Positions 24,371 to 32,545 of a DNA stretch of 47,381 bases are shown piece by piece. This stretch comes from Streptomyces poonensis (GTDB lineage: Bacteria; Actinomycetota; Actinomycetes; Streptomycetales; Streptomycetaceae). The stretch is taken from NCBI RefSeq assembly GCF_014650915.1, contig NZ_BMVW01000029.1, positions 1 through 47,381 on the forward strand. The letters are read 5' to 3'. Made by a program: the position numbers and the translations under genes. Numbering within the stretch: the stretch's first letter is position 1; each line of letters begins with the position of its first letter. The notes under the pieces were generated by a model. That model ran no database searches, had not been told where the DNA came from, and worked only from the letters and a program-made list of their open reading frames with translations.

Positions 24371-25396
24371 TCAGGAGCAGTCGAGGCAGCGGTCGGCGCC
24401 GTCGGCGAACATCGCGGGCGGATGCCGAATGAAGCATCCCTGGCACAGGCGTTCGGTCACGCGCGCCGGGCAGGCGCAGCGGTCGCATTCGGGACAGCGG
24501 GGGACGCCGCAGACGGAACAGGCGGGTTCGAAGGAGCGGAACTCCTCGTCGCAGTGTTCGCAGATGTACTCGCGCGCCTGGGGGCCGGTGTCCTTCGTGG
24601 GCGGCGTAAAGGCGCGCCAGGGCGCCGAGTCGGTGACGAGGACGGCGACCAGGTAGCCGTCCATCGGCGCGGTCTGCGCGTGCAGTTCTCGCCCCAGGAT
24701 GCCGTCGCGGTAGCGGATTTGGGTGCGTCCCTGCGCGCGGCCCTGGCCGGCCCGGGCCTGGGCGATGGTGGGGATGTCGCCCTGGAAGCTGCCGCGCTGC
24801 AGCGGCCGGAGGCCGTGGGAGGCGGCGAAGACGACCTGTCCGCCGGTGTCGAGGAGGAGGATGTGTCCGGGGGCGGGCAGGTGCTGGATGGCACGGACAC
24901 ACACGGCCATGCGGGAGGCGCCGCTGGCACGCCACAATTCCACGATGTCGGGGGCGGTGGGTCCGTCGGAGGCCAGGTGATGCTCCACGAGCGGTGCCGG
25001 CAGCAGGATCTCGGCGGCGAACGCATCGCAGGCCGCGTCTTCCAGCAGCACGCCGCGATCGGGCTGGCGTGCGAAGGCATCCATCAGGGCGAAGCTGTTC
25101 TGCTGGAGGTGATGGCCCAGTTCGTGCAGGGCGGTGAAGTCCTGCCGGGCAGGGCTGGTGGAGTCGGCGACGACGATCTGCGGGGGCGGGCCGGGTGCGT
25201 AGGCGCCGGCGACGCTGCAGCGCGGGCCGCTCTGGGCCTCGGCAACGCGCCGGACGGTCAGCTCCGGCCATGTCTGCATCTCGGCGAGGGCGTCCTGGGC
25301 CAGGCGCTGGGTCGCACCGGGTCTGTGTGCGTCCAGTTCCGCCATCATGGCGGTCGCCTGGGCGCGGGCGGCGGCCGCGAGCACGTAGTTGACCAT
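24371..25396 (-). CDS. ImmA/IrrE-type metallopeptidase with C-terminal zinc ribbons
   Basis: 341 aa from the ATG at 25396. The zinc-protease motif HELGHHLQQN is at 91-100, and the third ligand region is ED-x-A-CDAFAAEILLP at ~119-130. The middle resembles a small sensor domain (GHILLLDTGGQVVFAASHG). The C-terminus has several CxxC pairs (CEHCDEEF, CSVCGVPRCPECDRCACP, CQGC, CLDC) forming zinc ribbons. ImmA/IrrE proteases cleave or inactivate a paired HTH regulator to switch genes on. The partner is probably the gene 9 bases upstream (25405-26319). Such pairs control mobile elements and toxin modules. The zinc-ribbon tail is unusual for the family. Confidence 0.85.
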   Translation of the reverse strand: MVNYVLAAAARAQATAMMAELDAHRPGATQRLAQDALAEMQTWPELTVRRVAEAQSGPRCSVAGAYAPGPPPQIVVADSTSPARQDFTALHELGHHLQQNSFALMDAFARQPDRGVLLEDAACDAFAAEILLPAPLVEHHLASDGPTAPDIVELWRASGASRMAVCVRAIQHLPAPGHILLLDTGGQVVFAASHGLRPLQRGSFQGDIPTIAQARAGQGRAQGRTQIRYRDGILGRELHAQTAPMDGYLVAVLVTDSAPWRAFTPPTKDTGPQAREYICEHCDEEFRSFEPACSVCGVPRCPECDRCACPARVTERLCQGCFIRHPPAMFADGADRCLDCS

Positions 25397-25404
25397 GGCA
25401 GCCC

Positions 25405-26319
25405 CTACTGGCCCAGATGTAGTTCGAAGTAGGTGTCCGCGCGTGCCGCCCAGTCCGTGTTGGTGCGGTCGTCCTGGCGGGCCGCCAGGGTGAGGATGCC
25501 GTAGGCGGCACGGAGCCGGGCCTGTTGTTCGTTTTCGAGGTGCCGGGCAGCGAGGGCTCGTAGGTGCTGGCGGCGCATCGGCCGGTTCAGCTCGTGCACC
25601 ACGGCGGGCGGCGGCGCGGGATTGGCGGCGAGGACCTCCTGCGCGCCCAGGCCGAGGAGTACGGCGAGTTTCTCGGCCTGGTCGGCTGTGAGGGGGTGGT
25701 GGCCGCGCCACAGCGGCAGGGCCTGGGCGGGCGGGAGCTGCAGCTGTGATCCCAGTTGCTGGGGGGTGACACCGCGCTGTTGCAGCAGCTGCGGCAGCGC
25801 GCCGGATCCTTCCGGTACCCATCGTGCGGCGCTCAGCCTCGCCAGGTTGTCGGCCAGGACACCCCGGTACTCGGCGGCCGCCGCGGCGGGTGACGGCGCG
25901 GTGCTGCCCCAGCGTGCCCCTGGCGGCGGGTCGTGCGCGAGATCGAGGTGCAGAAAGGCGGGCAGCGGCACCGTCAGCTGGCTGACCTGACGGTCCAGCA
26001 CATACCAGGGCAGAGGTTGTTTCAGTCCCCACCACAGGGCGAGCGGCTGCTCCAGCGTGGATGCCTCGGCAGGCAGCAGCAGCGTGTGGGCGTCGGCGTA
26101 GCGTTCCAAGGAGGCCGGAATGGCGTGCACCGTGTCGTCGTCGACCGTAGTGATCACCAGCAGCTGGATGGTCTGCTCCCACACGGCCCGCCAGATCTGG
26201 CCGGGTTCGGGATCCCGCGGCGGCGCGGTGGCGACCTCCCGGACGGCGTCGGGCACCTTCAGCCCCGCTGCGGCGGCCACCAGCCGTTGGTAGGCGCTGC
26301 TGCCCTGGGCGGGTTTCAT
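25405..26319 (-). CDS. HTH protein paired with the metallopeptidase
   Basis: 304 aa from the ATG at 26319 (MKPAQGSSAYQRL), with GGAGACAGG directly upstream. Residues ~190-240 form an XRE-like helix-turn-helix: LLQQRGVTPQQLGSQLQLPP, followed by HPLTADQAEKLAVLLGL. The N-terminal half is unrecognised and looks alpha/beta (QIWRAVWEQTIQLLVITTVDDD). It lies 9 bases upstream of the ImmA/IrrE-type gene, in the usual regulator-then-protease order, and is its likely substrate and antagonist. It could instead be the antitoxin of a toxin-antitoxin-like pair. Assignment rests on gene order and the HTH. Confidence 0.65.
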   Translation of the reverse strand: MKPAQGSSAYQRLVAAAAGLKVPDAVREVATAPPRDPEPGQIWRAVWEQTIQLLVITTVDDDTVHAIPASLERYADAHTLLLPAEASTLEQPLALWWGLKQPLPWYVLDRQVSQLTVPLPAFLHLDLAHDPPPGARWGSTAPSPAAAAAEYRGVLADNLARLSAARWVPEGSGALPQLLQQRGVTPQQLGSQLQLPPAQALPLWRGHHPLTADQAEKLAVLLGLGAQEVLAANPAPPPAVVHELNRPMRRQHLRALAARHLENEQQARLRAAYGILTLAARQDDRTNTDWAARADTYFELHLGQ

Positions 26320-26385
26320 CCTGTCTCCCCCTCTCCTCGGCTGTGATCCATCAGCGCATTCTCTTCTCACTGGATACGGACGACG

Positions 26386-27348
26386 TCACAGGGGCGGCTC
26401 AGGGGGCGGATCCGCGCAGCGCCGCAGCAGCGCTCCCATGACCGCTTCCCGGTCGCTGTCCTCGGACAGGGCAAGCAGGAGTTTTGCCTTCAGACCTGCC
26501 AGAACGGCCCCGGCCTGTGCCTGTCCGATCTCCAGCAACTGCGCCGCGTGTTGGGCGTCTTCATCCAGGTAGGGCAGCAGCAGACGCTCGGTGTCGGTCA
26601 GCCGCTGCCAGATGTCGGCGGCGCCACCGCCAGCGCCCGCGGGGTCAGCCTCCGACGCCGCGCTCGCCTCAACCGCAGCGGCGAGCGTCCCGTCGTCGGC
26701 GTAGAGGGGGGTGAAGCGGGCCGGTGTCAGAAGCTCGAACCGGGACTCGAGGACCTTGGCCAGGTCCTCCTCCCGCACGGCGCCCCGGGCGTGCCGCAGG
26801 ACCTGCGTCACGATGGCCATGAGGGCCCGGACCGTCTGTGCGGGGGTCGGGCCGGAATGGTTCCAGCGGGTGATCCCCACCCCGCGTACGCGCCAGGCCC
26901 CGGCAACGAAATCATCTAGATTCCCCTGCCACACCGCGCCTTCGGGATGTTCACTCAGCGCCCACCGCGGCGGAGGCCCGGGGATCCGGCGGAAGGACGC
27001 GTCGGTGCCCATCAGCCGGGCGATGCGGCGCCGCAGCTTGCCGCGCGGGGTCTTCTTCGCCTCATCGATGAGGAAGTTCTTGATCGACGTGAGGAACAGC
27101 CGCTCCAGTGAGGCCTCGTCGGCGGCCAGGGCGAAGCAGCTGGTCACGAAGTGCTGCCCGGCGCCCTCGCGGGTCAGCATGGCCGTGATCACGTCGTAGG
27201 CCGCGTCGTCATTCCACTCTGCGTACCCCTCGGGCGGCGGGAATCCGGACGACTGGCGGACCTGATGAACCAGACGTCGCAGCAGTTCGAACGTCTCCGG
27301 CCCCAACTGGCCCGTGTGTGACAGTTCTTCGTACGCTCCACCCGCCAC
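26386..27348 (-). CDS. Sigma-factor-like protein
   Basis: 320 aa from the GTG at 27348 behind a G-rich ribosome site; a longer GTG frame begins at 27408. Residues ~70-115 resemble sigma-70 region 2: LERLFLTSIKNFLIDEAKK, then PRGKLRRRIARLMG. The C-terminus (LTDTERLLLPYLDEDAQHAAQ, LEIGQAQAGAVLAGLKAKL) resembles region 4, with a diverged helix-turn-helix. It may be an ECF-like sigma factor or a diverged sigma-fold regulator. It precedes the HTH/metallopeptidase pair in the same direction with a 66-base gap and may be the regulator of the block below. Confidence 0.5.
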   Translation of the reverse strand: MAGGAYEELSHTGQLGPETFELLRRLVHQVRQSSGFPPPEGYAEWNDDAAYDVITAMLTREGAGQHFVTSCFALAADEASLERLFLTSIKNFLIDEAKKTPRGKLRRRIARLMGTDASFRRIPGPPPRWALSEHPEGAVWQGNLDDFVAGAWRVRGVGITRWNHSGPTPAQTVRALMAIVTQVLRHARGAVREEDLAKVLESRFELLTPARFTPLYADDGTLAAAVEASAASEADPAGAGGGAADIWQRLTDTERLLLPYLDEDAQHAAQLLEIGQAQAGAVLAGLKAKLLLALSEDSDREAVMGALLRRCADPPPEPPL

Positions 27349-27991
27349 CAGCTCACCACCCCCGACCCGCCTGGAACGGACGGTCCCAGGCTTCCTGCCT
27401 GCATACACCTGCCGTCTCAGGCCCGCCAGGCAACACGCCCGAAGGCGGGAACCGCGAGCCTGTTCGTCACGCGGACCGTCCCCGCGGATCGCCGTGGTGC
27501 GGACACCGCTCGTCGGCCGGAGGCGCAGACGGTCTGGTGCGTCCTGGCCCGGCAGCTGCCGGATACCCGTCGCCCCGGACGCGGGGTGCCGGGGCCGGTT
27601 GGCGGCGCCAGGGTCCTTCCCCCACCGGTGATCGGATCCCGGCGGGCCGCGGTGGGTCTCCTCGCTCCCTCCCCTTCCTGGGACTGATCGATGCAGCGGA
27701 TGTTCAGCGGGCCGAACCGGGCCGCGTGGCGGGCGAGTTCAACAGCAAAGGCGGCGCGCAGGACGCCGTGGTCCGCGCGGGAAGGGGGTGTCCGACTTCC
27801 TTGTCACCACCGTATTCACCCTTTCAGGCGTATCCGGCGGGCGGGGAAGTTCTCGCGGCGCGGCGCACAGCAGCATGGGGGTACCGGGCTGCGGTGTGGG
27901 CCGGCTGGGCGCACGGCCAGGGACCGAAGATGCAGGAGTTGACGGGCGGACAGGTCTGCGGGGCCGTGCGGCGGCACGGCAGGGGGTGGGC
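27349..27991. other. Divergent intergenic region upstream of the transposition genes
   Basis: About 640 bases lie between the leftward sigma-like gene and the rightward tnsA-like gene. Frames on both strands lack codon bias. This is where the left end (TnsB-binding repeats) of the Tns module would be expected. I see no obvious terminal inverted repeat by eye, only short inverted repeats such as CCGGCAGCTGCCGG near 27550. AGGGGG at 27981-27986 is the tnsA ribosome site. Confidence 0.4.
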
Positions 27992-28750
27992 ATGAGTGCG
28001 GTGGAGGTCGCCGGCGGACTGCTGGAAGGCGAGGCCGTGCCGAAGGCGGGCCAGGGTGTCGTGGCTTTGTACCGCGAGCCGTACGGGCCGGTGTACTCGT
28101 GCACCGCGGACGGGCTTCAGGGCGTGGCGCTGGAGGAATTCGGGCCGGTGAGCGAGCCGGTGCCCTATCGGGGCCGCAGGGGCATCATCACCTACTGGCC
28201 GGTGGCGACCCGGGAGGCGACCGTGGTGTGCGGCAGCCTGCGGCAGTGGCGGCTGGCGGTGGAACTGGACTTCGAGCCGGTCTGGGCGGCGTTCAGTGCC
28301 GGCCCGGTGGAACTGCGGTGGCGGGCAGGAGGCCGCCTTCGCCGCTGGCGCCCCGATTTCCTGGCGCGCACGGCCGATGGTGTACGTGAGGTGCTGGTGC
28401 TGAAGCCGTCCGGCCAGGAGAGCCTGCCCGCGGCGCGGCTTCAGGTACTTGAGGAGGTGGCCCGGCCGGCAGGGTGGCGGGTGCGGCAGGTCCGCGAGCC
28501 GTCGGGGGTGCGCGCGCGCAATCTCGGGTGGCTGGCGGGCTACCGCTTCCCCGAAGGCGACGAGGAGGGCCAAGGACAGGCGCTGCTGGAGGCGTTCAGG
28601 CAGCCGACGGGTCTGCGGGCGGGGGTGGCGGCGAGCGGACTGGACGAGCTGACCGGGCTGGACCTTGCCTACCGGATGCTCTGGCAACGGCGGCTGCTGT
28701 TCGATACCGCGTATCCGCTGCTGCCCGATGCCATGGCCTGGACGGCCTGA
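27992..28750 (+). CDS. tnsA: TnsA-like endonuclease
   Basis: 252 aa from the ATG at 27992, with AGGGGG six bases upstream. The core is RRGIITYWPVATREATVVCG, then LRQWRLAVELDFEP, WRPDFLARTADG and VREVLVLKPSG. This is the TnsA/PD-(D/E)xK layout: a helix Glu (~residue 92), Asp in RPDF (~121) and Lys in LVLK (~138). The residue two before Lys, Gln in E. coli TnsA, is Val here, so activity should be checked. TnsA cuts the 5' ends of the transposon, allowing cut-and-paste. It lies 17 bases before the TnsB-like gene. Identification is by motif layout and gene order. Confidence 0.65.
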   Translation: MSAVEVAGGLLEGEAVPKAGQGVVALYREPYGPVYSCTADGLQGVALEEFGPVSEPVPYRGRRGIITYWPVATREATVVCGSLRQWRLAVELDFEPVWAAFSAGPVELRWRAGGRLRRWRPDFLARTADGVREVLVLKPSGQESLPAARLQVLEEVARPAGWRVRQVREPSGVRARNLGWLAGYRFPEGDEEGQGQALLEAFRQPTGLRAGVAASGLDELTGLDLAYRMLWQRRLLFDTAYPLLPDAMAWTA

Positions 28751-28767
28751 ACGACCGGGAGGAGCGC

Positions 28768-31119
28768 ATGGCGGGAACAGACGAGGGCCGGTCTGCGGGA
28801 TCGCTATTCATCGGGGCGCTGGTGCGCTGGCACCAGCGCGAGTGGGAGGTGGCGGAGTGGCAGGGGCCGCTGGTCACGCTGGTGCCGCAGGACGGTGCGG
28901 AGGCGCCCCGGGCGGTGTCCTTCCGGTGGCTGGTGAGCGCGGAGGATTTCGCTGTTGTCAGCGGCGGTGCGGCACCGGCCGCGGGCGGGGCGGCACTTGA
29001 GGGGCGAGGGCGGCTGGAGGGGCAGGAGGAGGCCGAGCTGTGGCAGGCCCGCATGGTGGAGATCGATACCGGTCTGGCGCCGGGCCGAAGCGAGCATGCG
29101 CGGGGATTCGGGCCGGACACGACGCTGGCCCAGCGGTGCGCCGCGATGTCGGCGCGGCTGGCCGCCGACGGCATCCGCTGCTCCGCTCACACCCTCGCCG
29201 ACAAGCGGCGCAAGTGGAAAGCGGCCGGGGAGAACCCGGTTGTGCTGCTGCCCGCAGGGCGGGAGAAACGGCCGGGTGGCTTCACCGATCCGCGGTGCCT
29301 GTCCGCCATGCAGGAGGTGGTGGCCCGGCGGGCCCACGCGTCGGATGTGACCATCGACGTGATCCGCGAGGAAGTCGAGGACCTGCTGCACTCGCGGTAC
29401 GCCAAGGAACTCGGCTCGGCTGGCGTGGCGGCTCTGCTGCCCTCCCGTTCCACCTTCTACCTGCGGATGAAGGAGTCCGGCCTGGCCGATGCCCTGGGCC
29501 AGCCGACACGGTCCCGGGCCGCCCTGGCCTCCACCCCGCCGCTGCCCCATGGCGGGCGCGAGGTCGTGCTGCGGCCGGGACAGGTGACCCAGACCGACAC
29601 CACGCCGCTGCGGATCCTGGCCCGCGGCGACGACGGCCGGCCCACCGCGACGGAGCTGACCTCGCTCATCGATGTGGCCAACCACACCGTGTGTGCGTTG
29701 ATGATCACGCCCAGCCGCCCCCGGGACGCCGAGAGCGGGCAGGCGGGCCAGGCAACCCGGGCGATCGACCTGACCCTGATGCTGGCCCAGGCATTCGCGC
29801 CCTGGCCGGTGATGCCCGGCTGGGACCCGCTCAGTGCGGCCGCCGCCTCCAGTCTGCCGTTCGGGGCGCTGCGGGCCGCGGACGAGCGGTTCACCGAGGC
29901 CACCGCCGCCCGCCCGGTCATCCGCCCCGAGCTGATCATCTACGACCAGGGCAGCCCCTATGTGAGCGAGCACTTCACCGAGGTCTGCGACCGGCTGCGC
30001 ATCGCCCGCCGCCCGGCGCGCAAGAAGACCCCGACCGACAAACCGCTCCCCGAACACTTCTTCGTCACCCTCGCGCACCGCTTCAGTCAGCACGTGACGC
30101 ACGGCTGGCAGGGCCGCAGCCACAAGAAACGCGGCCGCGGCATCGACCGGATGCCGCTGTACACGATTGCCGAGCTCCAGCAGATGGCCCAGGAGTGGGT
30201 GGCGCTCGAGTACCAGCAGACCCCCGACGCGGGGCTGCGTGACCCGTTCCGTCCCCACGTCGTGCTGTCGCCCAACGAGATGTATGCGGTCCAGGTGGCC
30301 CGCAGCGGCTACCGGGCGGTGCCGCTCTCCCCTGCCGAGAACCGCTCCTTCCTGCTGCGGCAGTGGGTCCGCCCCGGCAAGGGCGGCTTCATGATCGATT
30401 ATCGGATCTATCAGCCCATCGCGCAGGACGCCGGTCACTACCGCGAGATCCTTCTGCGCGGCGGCTCGAAACTGCCCGGCCGAGGCGACCAGTGGGAATG
30501 CCGCTTCAACCCTTACCACCCCGAGCGGGTGTGGCTGTACGACCACACCGCCGGCACCTGGGTGACCTGCGACTTCCGGCTGCGGCACCTGCTGCACGAT
30601 CCGTGGACCGCAGACATGTGGCAGGAACACGCAGAGCGGCACCTGGCGGCCGGCGGCAGCAAGCAGGACGAGGAGGCGATCGCCCTGTCCCTGGCGCAGC
30701 GCGACCGGCGTCGTCGCAGTCGCAGGCCGCCGCCCAAGCGCAGCGGGGCCGAACCGCCCTTCCGGGGGCTGGAGTTGGAGACGGAGCAGCCGTCCCAGGA
30801 CCCGTACGCGGGTCTGGAGGAGTTCGACCTGTCGACCCTGCGGCCCTACCCGGCGCTGCCCATCTCCCCCATGGCACCCCCCTCAGCACCCGCCACGTCG
30901 TTGCTGCCCGCGGGCAGCAACGACGTGGGGCCGACTTCGGGCAGCGGGCTGGCTCCGCATCCGCTCGCAGCGCTCTTCCCCGACGACGGCGACGGCAGCG
31001 GGCCGCAGGCCCTCACGGCCGAAGCACCGGCATCTGTAGACGAGGTCGTCGACGCAGAGCTCCTCGACGACCCCAATCCGGACGATGACGAGGCCGAGAA
31101 CGACGTATGGAATGTGTAG
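28768..31119 (+). CDS. tnsB: TnsB/TniA-type DDE transposase
   Basis: 783 aa, ATG preceded by GGGAGGAG. An N-terminal DNA-binding region (~70-230) leads into an rve/DDE integrase core: QTDTTPL (first Asp, ~275), LIDVANHTVCAL, IIYDQGSPYVSEHF (second Asp, ~391), and DKPLPEHFF (Glu, ~429), with the last two about 37 residues apart. A Mu-type C-terminal beta-barrel follows (SFLLRQWVRPGKGGF through RFNPYHPERVWLYD). The ~150-residue acidic/proline tail probably contacts the AAA+ partner. It joins 3' transposon ends to target DNA. Middle gene of tnsA-tnsB-tnsC. A perfect palindrome that could be a terminator follows the stop. Confidence 0.9.
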   Translation: MAGTDEGRSAGSLFIGALVRWHQREWEVAEWQGPLVTLVPQDGAEAPRAVSFRWLVSAEDFAVVSGGAAPAAGGAALEGRGRLEGQEEAELWQARMVEIDTGLAPGRSEHARGFGPDTTLAQRCAAMSARLAADGIRCSAHTLADKRRKWKAAGENPVVLLPAGREKRPGGFTDPRCLSAMQEVVARRAHASDVTIDVIREEVEDLLHSRYAKELGSAGVAALLPSRSTFYLRMKESGLADALGQPTRSRAALASTPPLPHGGREVVLRPGQVTQTDTTPLRILARGDDGRPTATELTSLIDVANHTVCALMITPSRPRDAESGQAGQATRAIDLTLMLAQAFAPWPVMPGWDPLSAAAASSLPFGALRAADERFTEATAARPVIRPELIIYDQGSPYVSEHFTEVCDRLRIARRPARKKTPTDKPLPEHFFVTLAHRFSQHVTHGWQGRSHKKRGRGIDRMPLYTIAELQQMAQEWVALEYQQTPDAGLRDPFRPHVVLSPNEMYAVQVARSGYRAVPLSPAENRSFLLRQWVRPGKGGFMIDYRIYQPIAQDAGHYREILLRGGSKLPGRGDQWECRFNPYHPERVWLYDHTAGTWVTCDFRLRHLLHDPWTADMWQEHAERHLAAGGSKQDEEAIALSLAQRDRRRRSRRPPPKRSGAEPPFRGLELETEQPSQDPYAGLEEFDLSTLRPYPALPISPMAPPSAPATSLLPAGSNDVGPTSGSGLAPHPLAALFPDDGDGSGPQALTAEAPASVDEVVDAELLDDPNPDDDEAENDVWNV

Positions 31120-31152
31120 GCGACCTGGGGCAGGGGCCGTGAACGACGCAGC

Positions 31153-31182
31153 CGCATCCGGCCCCCGCGGGGGCCGGATGCG
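31153..31182. terminator. 30-bp perfect palindrome between tnsB- and tnsC-like genes
   Basis: Bases 31153-31182 are a perfect palindrome (15-bp arms, centre CCCG/CGGG) located 33 bases after the tnsB stop and 62 bases before the tnsC-like start. It may attenuate transcription and lower TnsC relative to TnsB. There is no T-run. Confidence 0.6.
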
Positions 31183-31244
31183 TCCTCCGGCCCGGGGCCG
31201 GTCTGCCGGTGTCGAGGCAGGAACCGTGATGAGGGAGAAGCGTG

Positions 31245-32396
31245 ATGAAGGCATCCGTCGAACTGCGTGATAAGCGTGAAGCCCGCCTGCGCCAGCAGCT
31301 GAGGGACACCCCGATGCGGCCTCTGCCGCTGTTCCAGCTCACCGGCTGGACCCACTTCGTCGACGAGGAGGTGAACCCGCCCGTCCTGGCGGCAGGCACC
31401 AGTCCCGCCGAGGACAGGAAGACGGACGAACAGGCCATCGCCTACCACCGGCACCTGCGGATGGTGCCCACCGACGCGATGACGCACATGCAGAAGACGG
31501 TCGTCGAGGCGGTCCACCGCAACAGCGGGAGCCGTGAGGGCCTGATGGACCATGTCATCGACGGGCCCGCGGGCACTGGCAAGACCTGCCTGCTGCGGGC
31601 GATCGGACGCACCGCCCAGCAGGAGATCGAAGTCGCCACGAACGGCCGGCAGCCCAACACGATCCCGGTGGTGCACATCACCACCCCCGCGGACCCGGAG
31701 CCGAGGGTGAACTGGATCTGGGAGATCGGCTCCTACCTGGGTCTCAACCCCGAGCCGAAGAGCCTCACGGAAGTCCTGGAGATGCGCAGGCACCAGGACG
31801 TGACCCTGTCGGTCAACTACGTCCTGGAGACGGCGCAGACCCGTCTGCTGCTCGTCGACGACATCGACCGGTCCTCGCCACAGCAACTGGCCAACGTGCT
31901 GCCCTACTTCGACTACCTGCGCGACAAGCTGGGCATCTCGCTCATCTTCTGCGGCACCGGCGCCAGCCACCTCCTGCACCAGGCCCGCATCCTGGCCCAG
32001 GACCTGACCCGGGTCAGCGCGGAGAACCGGGTACGGCTCGAACAGGCGGGCCGCCCGGCGGATCCCGTCTCGCCCTCCCCCACCGCGCTGCTGCCCGTGA
32101 CCTGGCTGCACCCCCTGCCCCTGGGCCCCAAGGCCGAGGAACAGGAGATGTTCCGGCGCGTACTGGCTAGCTTCGAGGCTGACTTGAGCCTGTACCGGCT
32201 CGAGGAAAACGCCCTCAGCAAGCACGCCGCCCAACTGCACCAGCTCACCGGCGGCTACTTCAAAGCCCTCACCTACGTCATCTCCACCGCCGCCGTCATC
32301 GCGATCCACAGCGGCAGCGAGAACATCACCGAGAAAGAGCTCAAAGCAGCGACAGCCCAGCTCGGCCCCTGGCAACCAGCCGCAGGCGTGCGGTGA
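31245..32396 (+). CDS. tniB: TnsC/TniB-type AAA+ ATPase
   Basis: 383 aa from the ATG at 31245 behind GAGGGAGAAG; an in-frame GTG is one codon earlier. Walker A GPAGTGKT is at ~106-113 and Walker B LLLVDDIDRS at ~201-210, followed by a sensor I-like ISLIFCGTGASH. The C-terminus has a helical lid (HQLTGGYFKALTYVISTAAV). It is the family's usual length (~350 aa). TnsC/TniB forms ATP-dependent filaments on target DNA, bridging TniQ and TnsB and enforcing target immunity. It follows the tnsB-like gene by 125 bases. The expected next gene, tniQ, is missing here; the only TniQ-like gene in the window is at 8488-9525. Confidence 0.88.
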   Translation: MKASVELRDKREARLRQQLRDTPMRPLPLFQLTGWTHFVDEEVNPPVLAAGTSPAEDRKTDEQAIAYHRHLRMVPTDAMTHMQKTVVEAVHRNSGSREGLMDHVIDGPAGTGKTCLLRAIGRTAQQEIEVATNGRQPNTIPVVHITTPADPEPRVNWIWEIGSYLGLNPEPKSLTEVLEMRRHQDVTLSVNYVLETAQTRLLLVDDIDRSSPQQLANVLPYFDYLRDKLGISLIFCGTGASHLLHQARILAQDLTRVSAENRVRLEQAGRPADPVSPSPTALLPVTWLHPLPLGPKAEEQEMFRRVLASFEADLSLYRLEENALSKHAAQLHQLTGGYFKALTYVISTAAVIAIHSGSENITEKELKAATAQLGPWQPAAGVR

Positions 32397-32402
32397 AGCC
32401 GG

Positions 32403-32536
32403 CCGGCCTCCACCGCCGCCACCGTCATCGCGATCCGAAAGCGTTGCGGCTGCTTGCGGATCGCGCTGGAGGAGATCGACGCCGCAACGGCCCCGCTCGA
32501 CCCTGAAACATGGCGGGCAGCGGGCCGTTCGCCTCG
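32403..32536 (+). pseudogene. Remnant of a second tniB 3' end
   Basis: Read in the frame starting TCCACCGCC at 32405, the sequence gives STAATVIAI, then LEEIDAATAPLDPETWRAAGR. This repeats the last part of the intact TniB-like protein just before it (STAAVIAI ... LKAATAQLGPWQPAAG). The nucleotides TCATCGCGATCC also recur (32279-32310 and 32405-32435). It is a short duplicated, diverged tail rather than a gene, left by recombination or replacement between related transposons. Confidence 0.55.
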
Positions 32537-32545
32537 TGTCATGAA

